Below the pieces are notes generated by a model that did no database searches, was not told the DNA's origin, and saw only the letters and a program-made list of their open reading frames with translations. From Acidobacteriota bacterium (GTDB taxonomy: Bacteria; Acidobacteriota; Terriglobia; Bryobacterales; Bryobacteraceae), in NCBI GenBank assembly GCA_018268715.1, contig JAFDVZ010000008.1, forward strand, positions 494,325-558,324: a stretch of DNA of 64,000 nt. The letters are read 5' to 3'. Each line of letters opens with the position of its first letter. Positions within the stretch are counted from its first letter, which is position 1. Shown piece after piece: positions 33,783 through 42,650 of the stretch. Both the position numbers and the translations under genes were made by a program.

Positions 33783-34373
33783 ATGAGTGCCCGTAGGGCG
33801 CCAGGCGCCCTGTTGCGAATCGCCCTTATCGCGGTATCGATCTTCGCCACCGCGGGCGGGCTGGTGATCACCGGCCTGCTGATGGGCTCGCATATGCCGT
33901 TCCGCACGGACCCCGCGGCGGCCAGAAGCGGCGAGCGTCGAACAGGGGCCTGGCAGGTGGTCTACCTGTTCGGCTCCGATTGCCCCTGCTCGGCCAGGGC
34001 GGCCAAGCACATCGCCGGCCGGCGGCGGCTGGGCGACATCGCCGAGCGCGTCGTAATGGTCGGCTCGGACCGGCCCACCGAAACCAGCCTCGCCGGCAAT
34101 GGCTGGAAACCGGAGCACGCCACCGCGGAACAGGCGCGGGACCTGTACGGCGCCAGGAGCGCGCCGCTGTTGATCTTCATCGATCCCGCGGGCCGGATCC
34201 GCTATACGGGCGGCTTCGCGCGGCGCAGCGATTTCAGGGATGGGTTCCAGGAAGAGCGCATCTGGGCCGCTCTTCGATCGGGAGAGACAGTCAAGCCTTT
34301 GCCGGCCTACGGTTGCGCACTGCAATTCGGCTGCGGCGTCGGCAGTTTGGGAGAGGTCAAGCAGGATGAATAA
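33783..34373 (+). CDS. Membrane-anchored thioredoxin-like protein with CPC motif
   Basis: 196 residues from ATG 33783. One N-terminal membrane segment (~11-33, [26 protein letters not shown]) anchors a periplasmic domain. The domain reads [18 protein letters not shown], with CPC in place of the CxxC redox motif, then [24 protein letters not shown], typical of thioredoxin/TlpA folds. Reads as a redox or peroxide-linked sensor or reductase. The stop overlaps the start of the chemoreceptor gene by eight bases (ATGAATAA), so the two products are probably made together. Confidence 0.65.
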   Translation: MSARRAPGALLRIALIAVSIFATAGGLVITGLLMGSHMPFRTDPAAARSGERRTGAWQVVYLFGSDCPCSARAAKHIAGRRRLGDIAERVVMVGSDRPTETSLAGNGWKPEHATAEQARDLYGARSAPLLIFIDPAGRIRYTGGFARRSDFRDGFQEERIWAALRSGETVKPLPAYGCALQFGCGVGSLGEVKQDE

Positions 34374-35655
34374 GACTCAGTCCATTTCGGAACACAACAC
34401 GTGGCGGCGGCAAGCCTCCCGGATGATGCTCGGATTACTCGCGGCGCAGGTCCCCGTTTTCGCCCTGGCCGCAATGGCGTTCGATTCGAGCGTGGCGCAG
34501 ACCATCGCCATCGGACTCCTGGTGGTCGCCGGCCCCGCCGCCGCCTATTGGGCGGCCCCGGATTCGCGCTTCTGCCGCGTCATGCTCGGGGTCGGATCCA
34601 TGGGCATGAGCGCGTTGCTGATCCACACCGGTCACGGCATGATCGAGATGCACTTTCACGTGCTGGTCAGCGTCGCCGTCCTGATCGTGCTGGGCGACGC
34701 CTGGGCCATCATCGCCGCGGCCGCCGCCATCGCCGTCCACCACATCCTGTTCTGGATTCTCCTGCCGTCCAGCCTGTTCAACTACCAGGCGGGCTTCGGC
34801 ATCGTGGTGCTGCACGCCGCCTTCCTGATCCTTGAAACCATCCCGGCCTGCTACATCGTGAAGCAGTTCAGCCGGGCTCGCGACGTGGAAGGCGTCACCG
34901 CGTCGATGCTGCCGGCCACCACCAGCGAGGTCTCCGAGGCCTCCTCCCGCCTGGCCGAAATCGGCTCGAAACTCGGCGCTTCCGCCGAGGAGCAGCGCGC
35001 CGCCGCCGAGGAGACCATGGCGGCCGTACAGGAAATCAGCGCCATCGCCGCCCGTAACGCCGAGGACGCCGCCCGGGCCAGCACCATGGTGCACCAGATT
35101 TCGAGCGAGCGCCTGCGCGACACGCAGACCACCACCGAGGGCGTCCGTCAGGCGATGAACGAGATTCATAAATCGAGCGGCCAGATCGCCGAGATCCTGA
35201 AGATCATCGACGAGATCGCCTTCCAGACGAACCTGCTGGCCCTGAACGCGGCCATCGAAGCCGCCCGCGCCGGCGACGCCGGCCTGGGCTTCAGCGTGGT
35301 CGCCGACGAAGTCCGCGCCCTGGCCCACCGCTCCTCCGAAGCCGCGCGCGACACGCGCGAACTCATCGACGCCTCCGTCCGCCACACCCAGGACGGCGCC
35401 GTGAAAATGGAGAACATGGCCTCCGCCATCGCCCAGATCACCGGCAGTTTCGCGGAGCTGCAGAGGATGTTCGAAGCGGTGCAATCCGGCAGCCGCCAGC
35501 AGTCGCTCTCGCTCGGCCAGGTATCCTCGAGCCAGCGCCAGATGGATTCGGCCAGCCTCGCCATCGCCGAGATCGCCGAGCAGGGCGCGCGATCGGGAAC
35601 CGAACTGAAGGAACATACTCGACGGCTGGAGGAGTTGGTCTCCATGCTCAAATAG
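34366..35655 (+). CDS. Methyl-accepting chemotaxis protein with polytopic N-terminal domain
   Basis: 429 residues from ATG 34366. Longer starts would invade the redoxin frame. Residues ~20-170 hold about six membrane segments with the histidine-rich stretch [15 protein letters not shown]. Residues ~185-425 are the cytoplasmic signalling helix bundle: the hairpin tip [27 protein letters not shown] (split for length; from about 35200) then [13 protein letters not shown], where CheA/CheW bind. A periplasmic ligand domain is absent, so it may sense membrane redox or oxygen state, in line with the adjacent CPC protein. Other che genes are not in the window. Confidence 0.85.
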   Translation: MNKTQSISEHNTWRRQASRMMLGLLAAQVPVFALAAMAFDSSVAQTIAIGLLVVAGPAAAYWAAPDSRFCRVMLGVGSMGMSALLIHTGHGMIEMHFHVLVSVAVLIVLGDAWAIIAAAAAIAVHHILFWILLPSSLFNYQAGFGIVVLHAAFLILETIPACYIVKQFSRARDVEGVTASMLPATTSEVSEASSRLAEIGSKLGASAEEQRAAAEETMAAVQEISAIAARNAEDAARASTMVHQISSERLRDTQTTTEGVRQAMNEIHKSSGQIAEILKIIDEIAFQTNLLALNAAIEAARAGDAGLGFSVVADEVRALAHRSSEAARDTRELIDASVRHTQDGAVKMENMASAIAQITGSFAELQRMFEAVQSGSRQQSLSLGQVSSSQRQMDSASLAIAEIAEQGARSGTELKEHTRRLEELVSMLK

Positions 35656-35659
35656 CGGC

Positions 35660-35683
35660 GGGGGCGCCTCAGCCCCCCCTTTT
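35660..35683 (+). terminator. Rho-independent terminator after the chemoreceptor gene
   Basis: GGGGGC (35660-35665) pairs with GCCCCC (35672-35677) around GCCTCA, followed by TTTT at 35680-35683. Confidence 0.55.
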
Positions 35684-35734
35684 CACCCCGGACGCGCGGT
35701 GCTATATTCGAGCCGCCAGGAAAGGTAGGTCGAT

Positions 35735-36010
35735 ATGTCCGCGCTTCTCGTATTCACCGTTTACGGAACCGCCGCCCTGATCGCCCTGGCGGCGTTGTGG
35801 CGGTTCGGGGTGCAGCATTGGTATTGGCATACGGCCAGCGTCGCCGCGGCCTTCGCCATCGGCCTCGCTCCCCTGCCCGAACCTTGGAATCAGCCCGTGT
35901 ACACGCTGGTGGTGGGCTGGCTCTTCACCGCCCTGTTCCTTTGGGGAATTGGCGCGCCCGTGGTGGCGGCGCTGCACCATTCTCCCGACATGCACCTGCA
36001 TCATCGCTGA
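35735..36010 (+). CDS. Small membrane protein, unknown function
   Basis: 91 residues with three hydrophobic segments (~5-22, 28-45, 53-78) and a His-rich tail (HHSPDMHLHHR). A TATATT lies at 35702-35707 and GGAAAGGTAGG precedes the ATG. No recognisable family. The histidines might bind a metal, but this is a guess. An 18-bp perfect palindrome begins at its stop codon. Confidence 0.55.
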   Translation: MSALLVFTVYGTAALIALAALWRFGVQHWYWHTASVAAAFAIGLAPLPEPWNQPVYTLVVGWLFTALFLWGIGAPVVAALHHSPDMHLHHR

Positions 36011-36027
36011 GCCCGCCGCGGCGGGCT
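36010..36027. terminator. Perfect 18-bp palindrome between convergent genes
   Basis: AGCCCGCCG-CGGCGGGCT at 36010-36027 starts at the last base of the upstream stop codon and precedes the end of tnaA on the other strand. It has no T-run, so a bidirectional terminator is plausible only. Confidence 0.4.
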
Positions 36028-36045
36028 GAACACCGCGGCGCGGGT

Positions 36046-37392
36046 TTACAGCGGGCGGAAAGTGGCGGTGAAGTGCCGCAGGAACGGAGGCTCATGCGCG
36101 ATCGCATAGCCCCTGAGTTCGTGCTTGCGCTCGTTCACCTCGAGGATCGCCTCCACCAGGTAATCCATATGGCTCTGCGTGTAGACGCGCCGCGGAATCG
36201 CCAGCCGCAGCAACTCGTGCCGCGCATTGGCGCCGAACATCACCGATCCGATCTCCACGGAGCGGACGCCCGCGTGGCGGTACAATTCCACGGCCAGCGA
36301 CTGGGCCGGAAATTCGCCCCTCGGAATGTGCGGCAACATCCGTCCCGCGTCGATGTAGATGGCGTGCCCGCCCGGCGGCTCCACAATCGGAACGCCCCGA
36401 TCGGCGATGTGCCGGCCGACGTAAGCCGTCGATGCAATCCGGTATTGCAGATAGTCCGGGTCCAGCACTTCCTCAAGGCCCACCGCGATGGCGTCCAGGT
36501 CCCGCCCCGCCAGGCCTCCGTAGGTCGGAAACCCCTCGGTCAGGATCAGCAGATTCTGCTCCAACTCCGCCAGACGGTCGTCGTTGGTGCACAGGAAGCC
36601 GCCGATGTTGGCGAAGGCGTCCTTCTTGGCCGAGAAGGTGCAGCCGTCGGCGAGCGAGAACATCTTCCGCGCAATGTCGAGCGGCGACCAGCCGGCGTAG
36701 CCCGCCTCGTCCTGGCGAATGAACCAGGCGTTTTCCGCGAAGCGGCAGGCGTCGATATAGAACGGAATCCCGTGCCGCGCCGTGATGTCGCGGATCGCCT
36801 GGATGTTGGCGAGCGAAACCGGCTGGCCGCCGCCGGAGTTGTTGGTCACCGTCACCATCGCCAGCGGAATCCGGCCCGCGCCCTCGCTCTCGATCAGACG
36901 TTCGAGCGCCGCGACGTCCAGGTCGCCCTTGAAAGGAATGCGTAACTGGGTGTCGGCCGCCTCCGGCCGCGGCAGGTCCACCGCGCGCGCTCCGGTGAAC
37001 TCGATGTTGGCGCGGGTGGTGTCAAAGTGGGTGTTATTGGGGACGACGCACCCCGGCTTGCACATCACCGTGAACAGGATGCGCTCGGCCGCCCGCCCCT
37101 GGTGAGCGGGGATCACGTGCTTGAATCCGGTGATCGCCTGCACGCGCTGCTTCAGCCGGTAGAAGCTCTCGCTGCCCGCGTAGGATTCGTCGCCACGCAT
37201 CATCGCCGCCCACTGTTCGGTGGACATGGCGCTGGTTCCCGAATCGGTCAGCAGATCGATCAGGATGTCGGAGGCGTGCAGTTGAAACAGGTTGTAGCCG
37301 GCGGCTGCGACGAGCCGCTCGCGTTCGGCGCGGGTGGTCTGCCGGATCGGCTCGACGCTCTTGATCCGGAAGGGTTCGATGATTGTCTTCAT
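36046..37392 (-). CDS. tnaA: Tryptophanase (tryptophan indole-lyase)
   Basis: 448-residue PLP beta-eliminating lyase of the TnaA/tyrosine phenol-lyase family. The PLP lysine is Lys257 in TFSAKKDAF. Two residues separate the families: the Arg381 of tyrosine phenol-lyase is Ile381 here (SVEIGS), and His440 in LRHFTA matches the tryptophanase His463 of E. coli where the phenol-lyase has Phe. I therefore assign tryptophanase, which splits Trp to indole, pyruvate and ammonia. The gene follows a TetR gene by nine bases on the same strand, so indole or amino-acid response may be local. No leader tnaC was identified. Confidence 0.88.
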   Translation of the reverse strand: MKTIIEPFRIKSVEPIRQTTRAERERLVAAAGYNLFQLHASDILIDLLTDSGTSAMSTEQWAAMMRGDESYAGSESFYRLKQRVQAITGFKHVIPAHQGRAAERILFTVMCKPGCVVPNNTHFDTTRANIEFTGARAVDLPRPEAADTQLRIPFKGDLDVAALERLIESEGAGRIPLAMVTVTNNSGGGQPVSLANIQAIRDITARHGIPFYIDACRFAENAWFIRQDEAGYAGWSPLDIARKMFSLADGCTFSAKKDAFANIGGFLCTNDDRLAELEQNLLILTEGFPTYGGLAGRDLDAIAVGLEEVLDPDYLQYRIASTAYVGRHIADRGVPIVEPPGGHAIYIDAGRMLPHIPRGEFPAQSLAVELYRHAGVRSVEIGSVMFGANARHELLRLAIPRRVYTQSHMDYLVEAILEVNERKHELRGYAIAHEPPFLRHFTATFRPL

Positions 37393-37401
37393 GGACCGGT
37401 G

Positions 37402-38031
37402 TCAGGCGGCGCCGCAGGCGCGCTGATGGCACTCGAGTCCCTTCATGAGCGTATCAATCAACTGGTCCACCAGGATATCCCGCGGCGCCCAGGCGAAGTC
37501 GGCGCGCAGGATCAGCAGCGAGGTCATGCCGTGCACGGCCGCCCACAGGGTCTGGCTGACGGCCTCGATATCCACCACCGGGAAGATGCCGTGGCGGATG
37601 CAGTCGGCCACGCTCTGCCGGACATGGTCGAGCAGTTTCTGCCCCAGGGCGCTGCAACGCGGATAGCCCGTCTCGTATCCCTTCCGCTCCACCAGGAACG
37701 CCACGCGGTAGTCGCTCGGGTGGTCGACGCCGAAGTCGATGTAGGCCCGCAGCCCGGCGATCAGCCGTTCCCGCGGGTCGGGCACGCTCGAGTGAATGGT
37801 GGCCATGCGCGTTTCGAGCCGCTGGAACGTCTCCTCGACGATGCAGTCCAGCAGGTCCGCCTTGTCGAGAAAGTACAGGTAGATGGTGGTCGCCGAATAC
37901 TCGATCTTCTCGGCGATTTTCCGCATGGATACGTTGTCGAAGCCCTCCCGGACAAAAAGGTCGCGAGCGGCGTCGAGGATTTCCTGCCGTAACTCCTGTT
38001 TTTCGCGTGCTCTACGTTCTTGGACTCCCAT
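37402..38031 (-). CDS. TetR-family transcriptional regulator
   Basis: 209 residues from ATG 38031, with AGGAAG upstream; a longer start at 38112 is not supported. The HTH occupies residues ~10-55: ILDAARDLFVREGFDNVSMRKIAEKIEYSATTIYLYF (in parts). The C-terminal ligand domain is helical (LETRMATIHSSVP then QTLWAAVHGMTSLLI) as in AcrR-like members. It lies nine bases before tnaA and is probably co-transcribed with it, so it may regulate that operon. No obvious operator palindrome was found upstream. Confidence 0.85.
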   Translation of the reverse strand: MGVQERRAREKQELRQEILDAARDLFVREGFDNVSMRKIAEKIEYSATTIYLYFLDKADLLDCIVEETFQRLETRMATIHSSVPDPRERLIAGLRAYIDFGVDHPSDYRVAFLVERKGYETGYPRCSALGQKLLDHVRQSVADCIRHGIFPVVDIEAVSQTLWAAVHGMTSLLILRADFAWAPRDILVDQLIDTLMKGLECHQRACGAA

Positions 38032-38222
38032 GCGCTTCCTGTAGACTCTAACGCCGCCGGAGCACTGTGTCAAACGTGGAGTGAACCAGATCCGAATAGC
38101 CGAGTTAGACAACGCTGAAGGCGGGGAGTTATGACGCTCCGCCTCCGGACCGCTAACTCGCCCCCTCCGGCGCGCCGCGACGGACCGCGCGCCAACGCCC
38201 CCGTCGAGGCTACCCTGTAGGG

Positions 38223-39566
38223 ATGCGCCAACTGCTCGACCAGGTCGCCATGCGAGCCGCGGATTACCTCGACAGCGTTCGCGAGCGCCGGGTCAGTCCC
38301 TCGCCGGAAGCCATCGCGGGACTCAACCGGTTCATCGAACCGCTGCCCTTGGGCCCCACCGCCCCCGAACAGGTGCTCGGCCTGCTCGACGAGGCCGGCT
38401 CGCCCGCCACCATGGCCATGGCCGGGCCGCGCTTTTTCGGTTTCGTGATCGGCGGCGCCGTGCCCGCCGCGCTGGCCGCCAACTGGCTGGCCGGGGCTTG
38501 GGATCAGAACGCCGGGCTGTTCGCCGCCTCCCCGGTGTCCGCGGTGCTCGAGGAGGTGGCGCTCGACTGGCTCATCGACGCGCTCGGCCTGCCGGCCGGA
38601 TGCGGGGGTGCGTTCGTCACGGGCGCGACGGTGGCCAATTTCACCGCTCTCGCCGCGGCCCGGCACGTCGTGCTCGAGCGCGCGGGTTGGGACGTGGAGG
38701 CCCGCGGATTGTTCGGCGCGCCTCCCATCCAGGTGGTGGTCGGCGAGGAGGCGCACCCGTCCGTCATCAAGTCCCTGGGCATGCTCGGGCTGGGCCGCGA
38801 GCGGGTGACGCGGGTTCCCGTGGACGGGCAGGGGCGCATGCTCGCCGCGAGCCTTCCGAAGATCGACGCGCCGGCCATCGTCTGCCTGCAGGCCGGCAAC
38901 GTCAACACCGGCGCCTTCGACCCGGCCCGCGAGATCGCGCGGCGCGCGCACGAGGCCGGCGCCTGGGTGCACGTGGACGGCGCGTTCGGGCTGTGGGCCG
39001 CCGTCTCTCCGCGCTACGCGCACCTGGCCGATGGAGTGGACTCCGCCGACTCCTGGGCCACCGACGCCCATAAGTGGCTGAACGTGCCCTACGACAGCGG
39101 GCTCGCCTTCACGCGCGATCCCGAACACCTGCGCGCCGCCATGAGCCTGGCCGCCGCCTACCTGCCGCAGGGCAGCCATCGGGAGCCGTCGCAATACGCG
39201 CCGGAGCTGTCGCGCCGGGCCCGTGGCGTCGAGATCTGGGCGGCGTTGAAATCCCTGGGACGCTCCGGCGTCGCCGAAATCGTCGAGCGCAACTGCCGCT
39301 CGGCCCGCCGCTTCGCCGAGGGTCTGCGCGGGGCGGGCTTTGAGATCCTGAACGACGTCGTGCTGAACCAGACGCTGGTCTCCTTCGGCGATGCCGAAAC
39401 CACCCTGCGCGTGGTCGCCGAGTTACAGGAGGAGGGGACCTGCTGGTGCGGCTCCACCGTCTGGCAGGGCCGCGCCGCCATGCGCATCAGCGTGAGTTCC
39501 TGGGCCACCCAGGACGCGGATGTCGACCGCAGCCTGGAGGCCATCCTCCGCGTCGCCCGGGCGTAG
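38223..39566 (+). CDS. PLP-dependent group II amino acid decarboxylase
   Basis: 447 residues. The PLP lysine is in WATDAHKWLNVPYD and the stacking/pocket residues in VHVDGAFGLWAA. This is the group II fold (aromatic amino acid, glutamate or 2,4-diaminobutyrate decarboxylase). MAGPRFFGFVIGG and NAGLFAASPVSAVLEE fit the aromatic and tyrosine/DABA subgroup. The exact substrate cannot be read from the sequence. The start is ATG or close to the left end, with GGGATG at 38220. It is followed 14 bases later by an ECF sigma factor gene. Confidence 0.85.
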   Translation: MRQLLDQVAMRAADYLDSVRERRVSPSPEAIAGLNRFIEPLPLGPTAPEQVLGLLDEAGSPATMAMAGPRFFGFVIGGAVPAALAANWLAGAWDQNAGLFAASPVSAVLEEVALDWLIDALGLPAGCGGAFVTGATVANFTALAAARHVVLERAGWDVEARGLFGAPPIQVVVGEEAHPSVIKSLGMLGLGRERVTRVPVDGQGRMLAASLPKIDAPAIVCLQAGNVNTGAFDPAREIARRAHEAGAWVHVDGAFGLWAAVSPRYAHLADGVDSADSWATDAHKWLNVPYDSGLAFTRDPEHLRAAMSLAAAYLPQGSHREPSQYAPELSRRARGVEIWAALKSLGRSGVAEIVERNCRSARRFAEGLRGAGFEILNDVVLNQTLVSFGDAETTLRVVAELQEEGTCWCGSTVWQGRAAMRISVSSWATQDADVDRSLEAILRVARA

Positions 39567-39580
39567 ACTGGAGAGACCCC

Positions 39581-40135
39581 ATGTCGGACGTCACCCGGCT
39601 TCTGGGCGCCTGGCGGTCGGGCGACGCGCACGCGCTCGACCAGTTGATCCCGCTCGTCTATGAGGATCTTCGGCGCCTGGCGCAAGGCATGGCCTACGGT
39701 CGTGGAGCGGCCGGCACACAGGCCACCGCGCTGGTGCACGAGCTGTACGTCCGGCTGGCCGGCCAGACGCATCCCGACATCCAGAGCCGCGCGCATTTCT
39801 TCGCCGTCGCGTCCCGCGCCATGCGCCAGATCCTGGTGGACCGCGCCCGCCGCGTCCAGGCCCAGCGGCGGGGGGGCGGAGCGGAGATCGTGCCGCTCGA
39901 CGAATTCGACGCGGCCGACACGCGCGCCTCGGAGATGCTCGAGTTGGACGACGCGCTGAACCGTCTGGCCGAGTTGCATCCCCGGCGCGCGCAGGTGATC
40001 GAGCTGCGCTACTTCGGCGGGCTCGGCGCGGAGGAGACCGCCGAAACGCTGGGCGTCTCGTCGGAGACCGTTCGCCGCGAGACACGGCTGGCCGAGGCGT
40101 GGCTCGCCGATCTGCTGGGGCCGGTGCGTTCCTGA
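39581..40135 (+). CDS. ECF-type sigma factor (PF07638-like)
   Basis: 184 residues from ATG 39581 with GGAGAG upstream. Region 2 (TRLLGAWRSGDAHALDQLIPLVYEDLRRLA) and region 4 (PRRAQVIELRYFGGLGAEETAETLGVSSETVRRE, in parts) form a short ECF sigma factor of the type common in acidobacteria and planctomycetes. These are usually paired with a Ser/Thr kinase, here the convergent kinase gene 10 bases away. It lies 14 bases after the decarboxylase and may be co-transcribed. Confidence 0.88.
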   Translation: MSDVTRLLGAWRSGDAHALDQLIPLVYEDLRRLAQGMAYGRGAAGTQATALVHELYVRLAGQTHPDIQSRAHFFAVASRAMRQILVDRARRVQAQRRGGGAEIVPLDEFDAADTRASEMLELDDALNRLAELHPRRAQVIELRYFGGLGAEETAETLGVSSETVRRETRLAEAWLADLLGPVRS

Positions 40136-40145
40136 CCCTCGCCGG

Positions 40146-42545
40146 TCACGGGCCGGCCTGGAGCCTGCGAACTTCCGCGATCTCGCCGCGCAGGCTGTCG
40201 AGGTTCGACCCTCCGATCTTCATCCAACGGTTCAGCGCATCGTTGAGATAGCGCAGGCTTCCCGCCCAGTCACGCTGGCCCTTGAGCGCGAATCCGAGCC
40301 CTTCGGCGGAACGCGCCGCCGGCCCGCCCTCCTCCTTCGACAGAATGCCGAGCGCCTCTCGAAACGCCGCTTCCGCGTGGCTCCAGTCGGCCTTGAGCAG
40401 CAGCGCCTTGCCCAGGTTGTTCAGGCTGATGCCGATCAGCCGATGCCCGGCGGGGTAGCCTTCGCGGCGCAGGTCCACCGCCGCCTCGCAGTAGCGCAAC
40501 GCATCCTCGACGCGCCTCATCAGCGTATACATGCCGCACAGGTTGTTGTAGTTGAGCGAGATGTTCAGGTGCCGGGGACCGTACATGCGGCGCGCCTCGG
40601 CCAGGCCCTCCAGCGCGTACGGCTCGGCCGTCTGGAAATCGCCCAGCGTCATCGCCACAACCGCCACTGAATTCAGCGCGCTCATCAGTTGCTCGGGCGG
40701 ACCGGTCTTGCGCAGGATCTCCACGGACCGTTTGGCGAACTCGCGCGCCGCGGCCCGGTGGTCGCCGCCCTGGTTGTACTCGGCGTTCGCCGCGTTGTTT
40801 AACACCACGCCCGCCTCCGAGCTCTGGCCCAGGCCCAGCCGCTCGAGCATGGCCAGCGCCTCGGCGTGCCGCGCGCGAGCGTCGTCGAAACGGCGGTCCA
40901 GGTCGTAGGCCGCGCCGTCCGCCGTCAGCGCCAGCGCGGCGTCCTTCGAATCGGACGCGTACGCTGTACGCGCTGCCGTCAGATGCTCCAGCGCATATTG
41001 GTGGACCTGCGCGGGCCGCGCCAGTTCGATATAGAGGCTTTCGAGAGTCTCAAGGACCTGCATCAACGCCTCGGGCGACCGGCTCGCCCGCGCCGCCTGG
41101 TAGGCTTCGAGCGCCGTCTTCTCCGCCGCCGGCAGCAACCCCAGTCCGAAGTAGGCGCGGCCGATGGTGGTCGACACGATCGCCCGCAGCTCGTCGCGCC
41201 GCGGCTCCGCCTCCAGCCGCTGGGCACCGCGGTCCAGCAGCTCGCGCGCCGTCACCTTGTCGCCCGCCCCCTGGCGGGGATCGGCGACGCGAAACACGCC
41301 CACCATGAAGTTGGCCAGCCACCGCGCGTTGTCCCGCTCGCGCCGGGCCGCGTCGCGTTCGGCGGCTAGCCTCCGCGATTGCACCGCCTCGGTCAGCACA
41401 AAGGCCACCAGCAACGCCAGCGCCAGCGCGCTCGCGGCCACCGCCCACGGATTCCGGCCGGCGAACTTGCGCGCGCGATAGGCCAGCGAATCCGGCCTTG
41501 CCGAGATCGGCCGGCCCTCCAGAAACAGCCGGAGGTCGGACGCCAGTTCCGCCGCCGACTGATAGCGCCGCTCCGGGTCCTTGCGCATCGCCTTCAGCAC
41601 GATCACGGCCAGGTCGGCTGGAGCCTTCCCCCCAGGCAACGACGGCGGCGTCACTTCCTGCGTCGCCACGGCGTGGAAGAACTCCGCGGGCGATCCGGTA
41701 TTGGTGCGATACGGACTGCGCTCCGCCAACAACACGTACAGGATCGCGCCTAGCGAATACACGTCGCTGAGCGTGGTCACCGGCCGTCCCAGCACCTGCT
41801 CCGGGCTGGCGTACTCGGGCGTCATGGCTTGCGTCTCCGTGGCGTCCTGCGTCCCGCGCGACTGCTCGATCACCTTCGCGATGCCGAAGTCGAGCAGTTT
41901 CACCTCGCCATCCGGCGTCACCAGGATGTTCGACATCTTCAGGTCGCGATGCACCACCAGGTTGCGATGCGCATACTCCACCGCGCCGCAGACCTTCAGG
42001 AACAGCCGCAGTTTCTCGGCCACCGGCAGCGTCCCCGCGTGCTTCGACAGGTCCTGCCCGTCCACGTACTCGAGCGCCAGGTACAGGGTCCCGTCGTCGG
42101 CCGTGCCTCCGTCGATCAGGTGCGCGATGTTGGGGTGCTGCAGCCCCGCCAGAATCCGCCTCTCCGTGCGGAAGCGGGCCTTCATCTCATCGCTCGCCAG
42201 CACGTGCCGGATGCGCTTGATCGCCACTTTCTGCTCGAACTGGCCATCGGCGCGTTCGGCCAGCCACACCACACCCATGCCGCCCACGCCCAACTCGCGG
42301 ATCAGGCGATACGGCCCTACACGGTCCCTGCGCCCGGCCTCGGCGACCAGCGCGGCCGCCGACGCATCCACCACTGCCTCGATTCGTCCCCCGACGGCCG
42401 CCGCGCGCGCCAGCATGTCCAGCACGCGCCTCCGCAGGTTCGGGTCCGGACATTCGCAGAGCAGCGCCTGCTCGCGCTCGTCCTCGGGAAGATCGAGCGC
42501 GAGTTCCAGATACCGGTCGATTTCCCGCAGTTCGTCGCCCGCCAT
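40146..42545 (-). CDS. Ser/Thr protein kinase with C-terminal TPR repeats
   Basis: 799 residues. Kinase domain ~75-340 with GVGGMGVVWLAE, catalytic Lys in VAIKRI, VVHRDLKMSNIL and LLDFGIAK, all intact. A membrane helix at ~370-395 is followed by an extracytoplasmic or cytoplasmic helical part of ~400 residues with TPR-type repeats (e.g. LTADGAAYDLDRRFDDARARH and LSLNYNNLCGMY, LNNLGKALLLKADWSHAEAAF). The architecture is the standard acidobacterial STPK-TPR partner of PF07638 sigma factors. It is convergent with the ECF gene. Confidence 0.9.
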   Translation of the reverse strand: MAGDELREIDRYLELALDLPEDEREQALLCECPDPNLRRRVLDMLARAAAVGGRIEAVVDASAAALVAEAGRRDRVGPYRLIRELGVGGMGVVWLAERADGQFEQKVAIKRIRHVLASDEMKARFRTERRILAGLQHPNIAHLIDGGTADDGTLYLALEYVDGQDLSKHAGTLPVAEKLRLFLKVCGAVEYAHRNLVVHRDLKMSNILVTPDGEVKLLDFGIAKVIEQSRGTQDATETQAMTPEYASPEQVLGRPVTTLSDVYSLGAILYVLLAERSPYRTNTGSPAEFFHAVATQEVTPPSLPGGKAPADLAVIVLKAMRKDPERRYQSAAELASDLRLFLEGRPISARPDSLAYRARKFAGRNPWAVAASALALALLVAFVLTEAVQSRRLAAERDAARRERDNARWLANFMVGVFRVADPRQGAGDKVTARELLDRGAQRLEAEPRRDELRAIVSTTIGRAYFGLGLLPAAEKTALEAYQAARASRSPEALMQVLETLESLYIELARPAQVHQYALEHLTAARTAYASDSKDAALALTADGAAYDLDRRFDDARARHAEALAMLERLGLGQSSEAGVVLNNAANAEYNQGGDHRAAAREFAKRSVEILRKTGPPEQLMSALNSVAVVAMTLGDFQTAEPYALEGLAEARRMYGPRHLNISLNYNNLCGMYTLMRRVEDALRYCEAAVDLRREGYPAGHRLIGISLNNLGKALLLKADWSHAEAAFREALGILSKEEGGPAARSAEGLGFALKGQRDWAGSLRYLNDALNRWMKIGGSNLDSLRGEIAEVRRLQAGP

Positions 42546-42650
42546 CCCTCGCGTTTCCGGTGATTATATCCTGGACCGGCGCATTTTTCCGTCTCCGCCG
42601 TGTGGGTTCCCGCGTGCGGTTCGCGTATTCCCACCCGAAAGGAAACTCCA

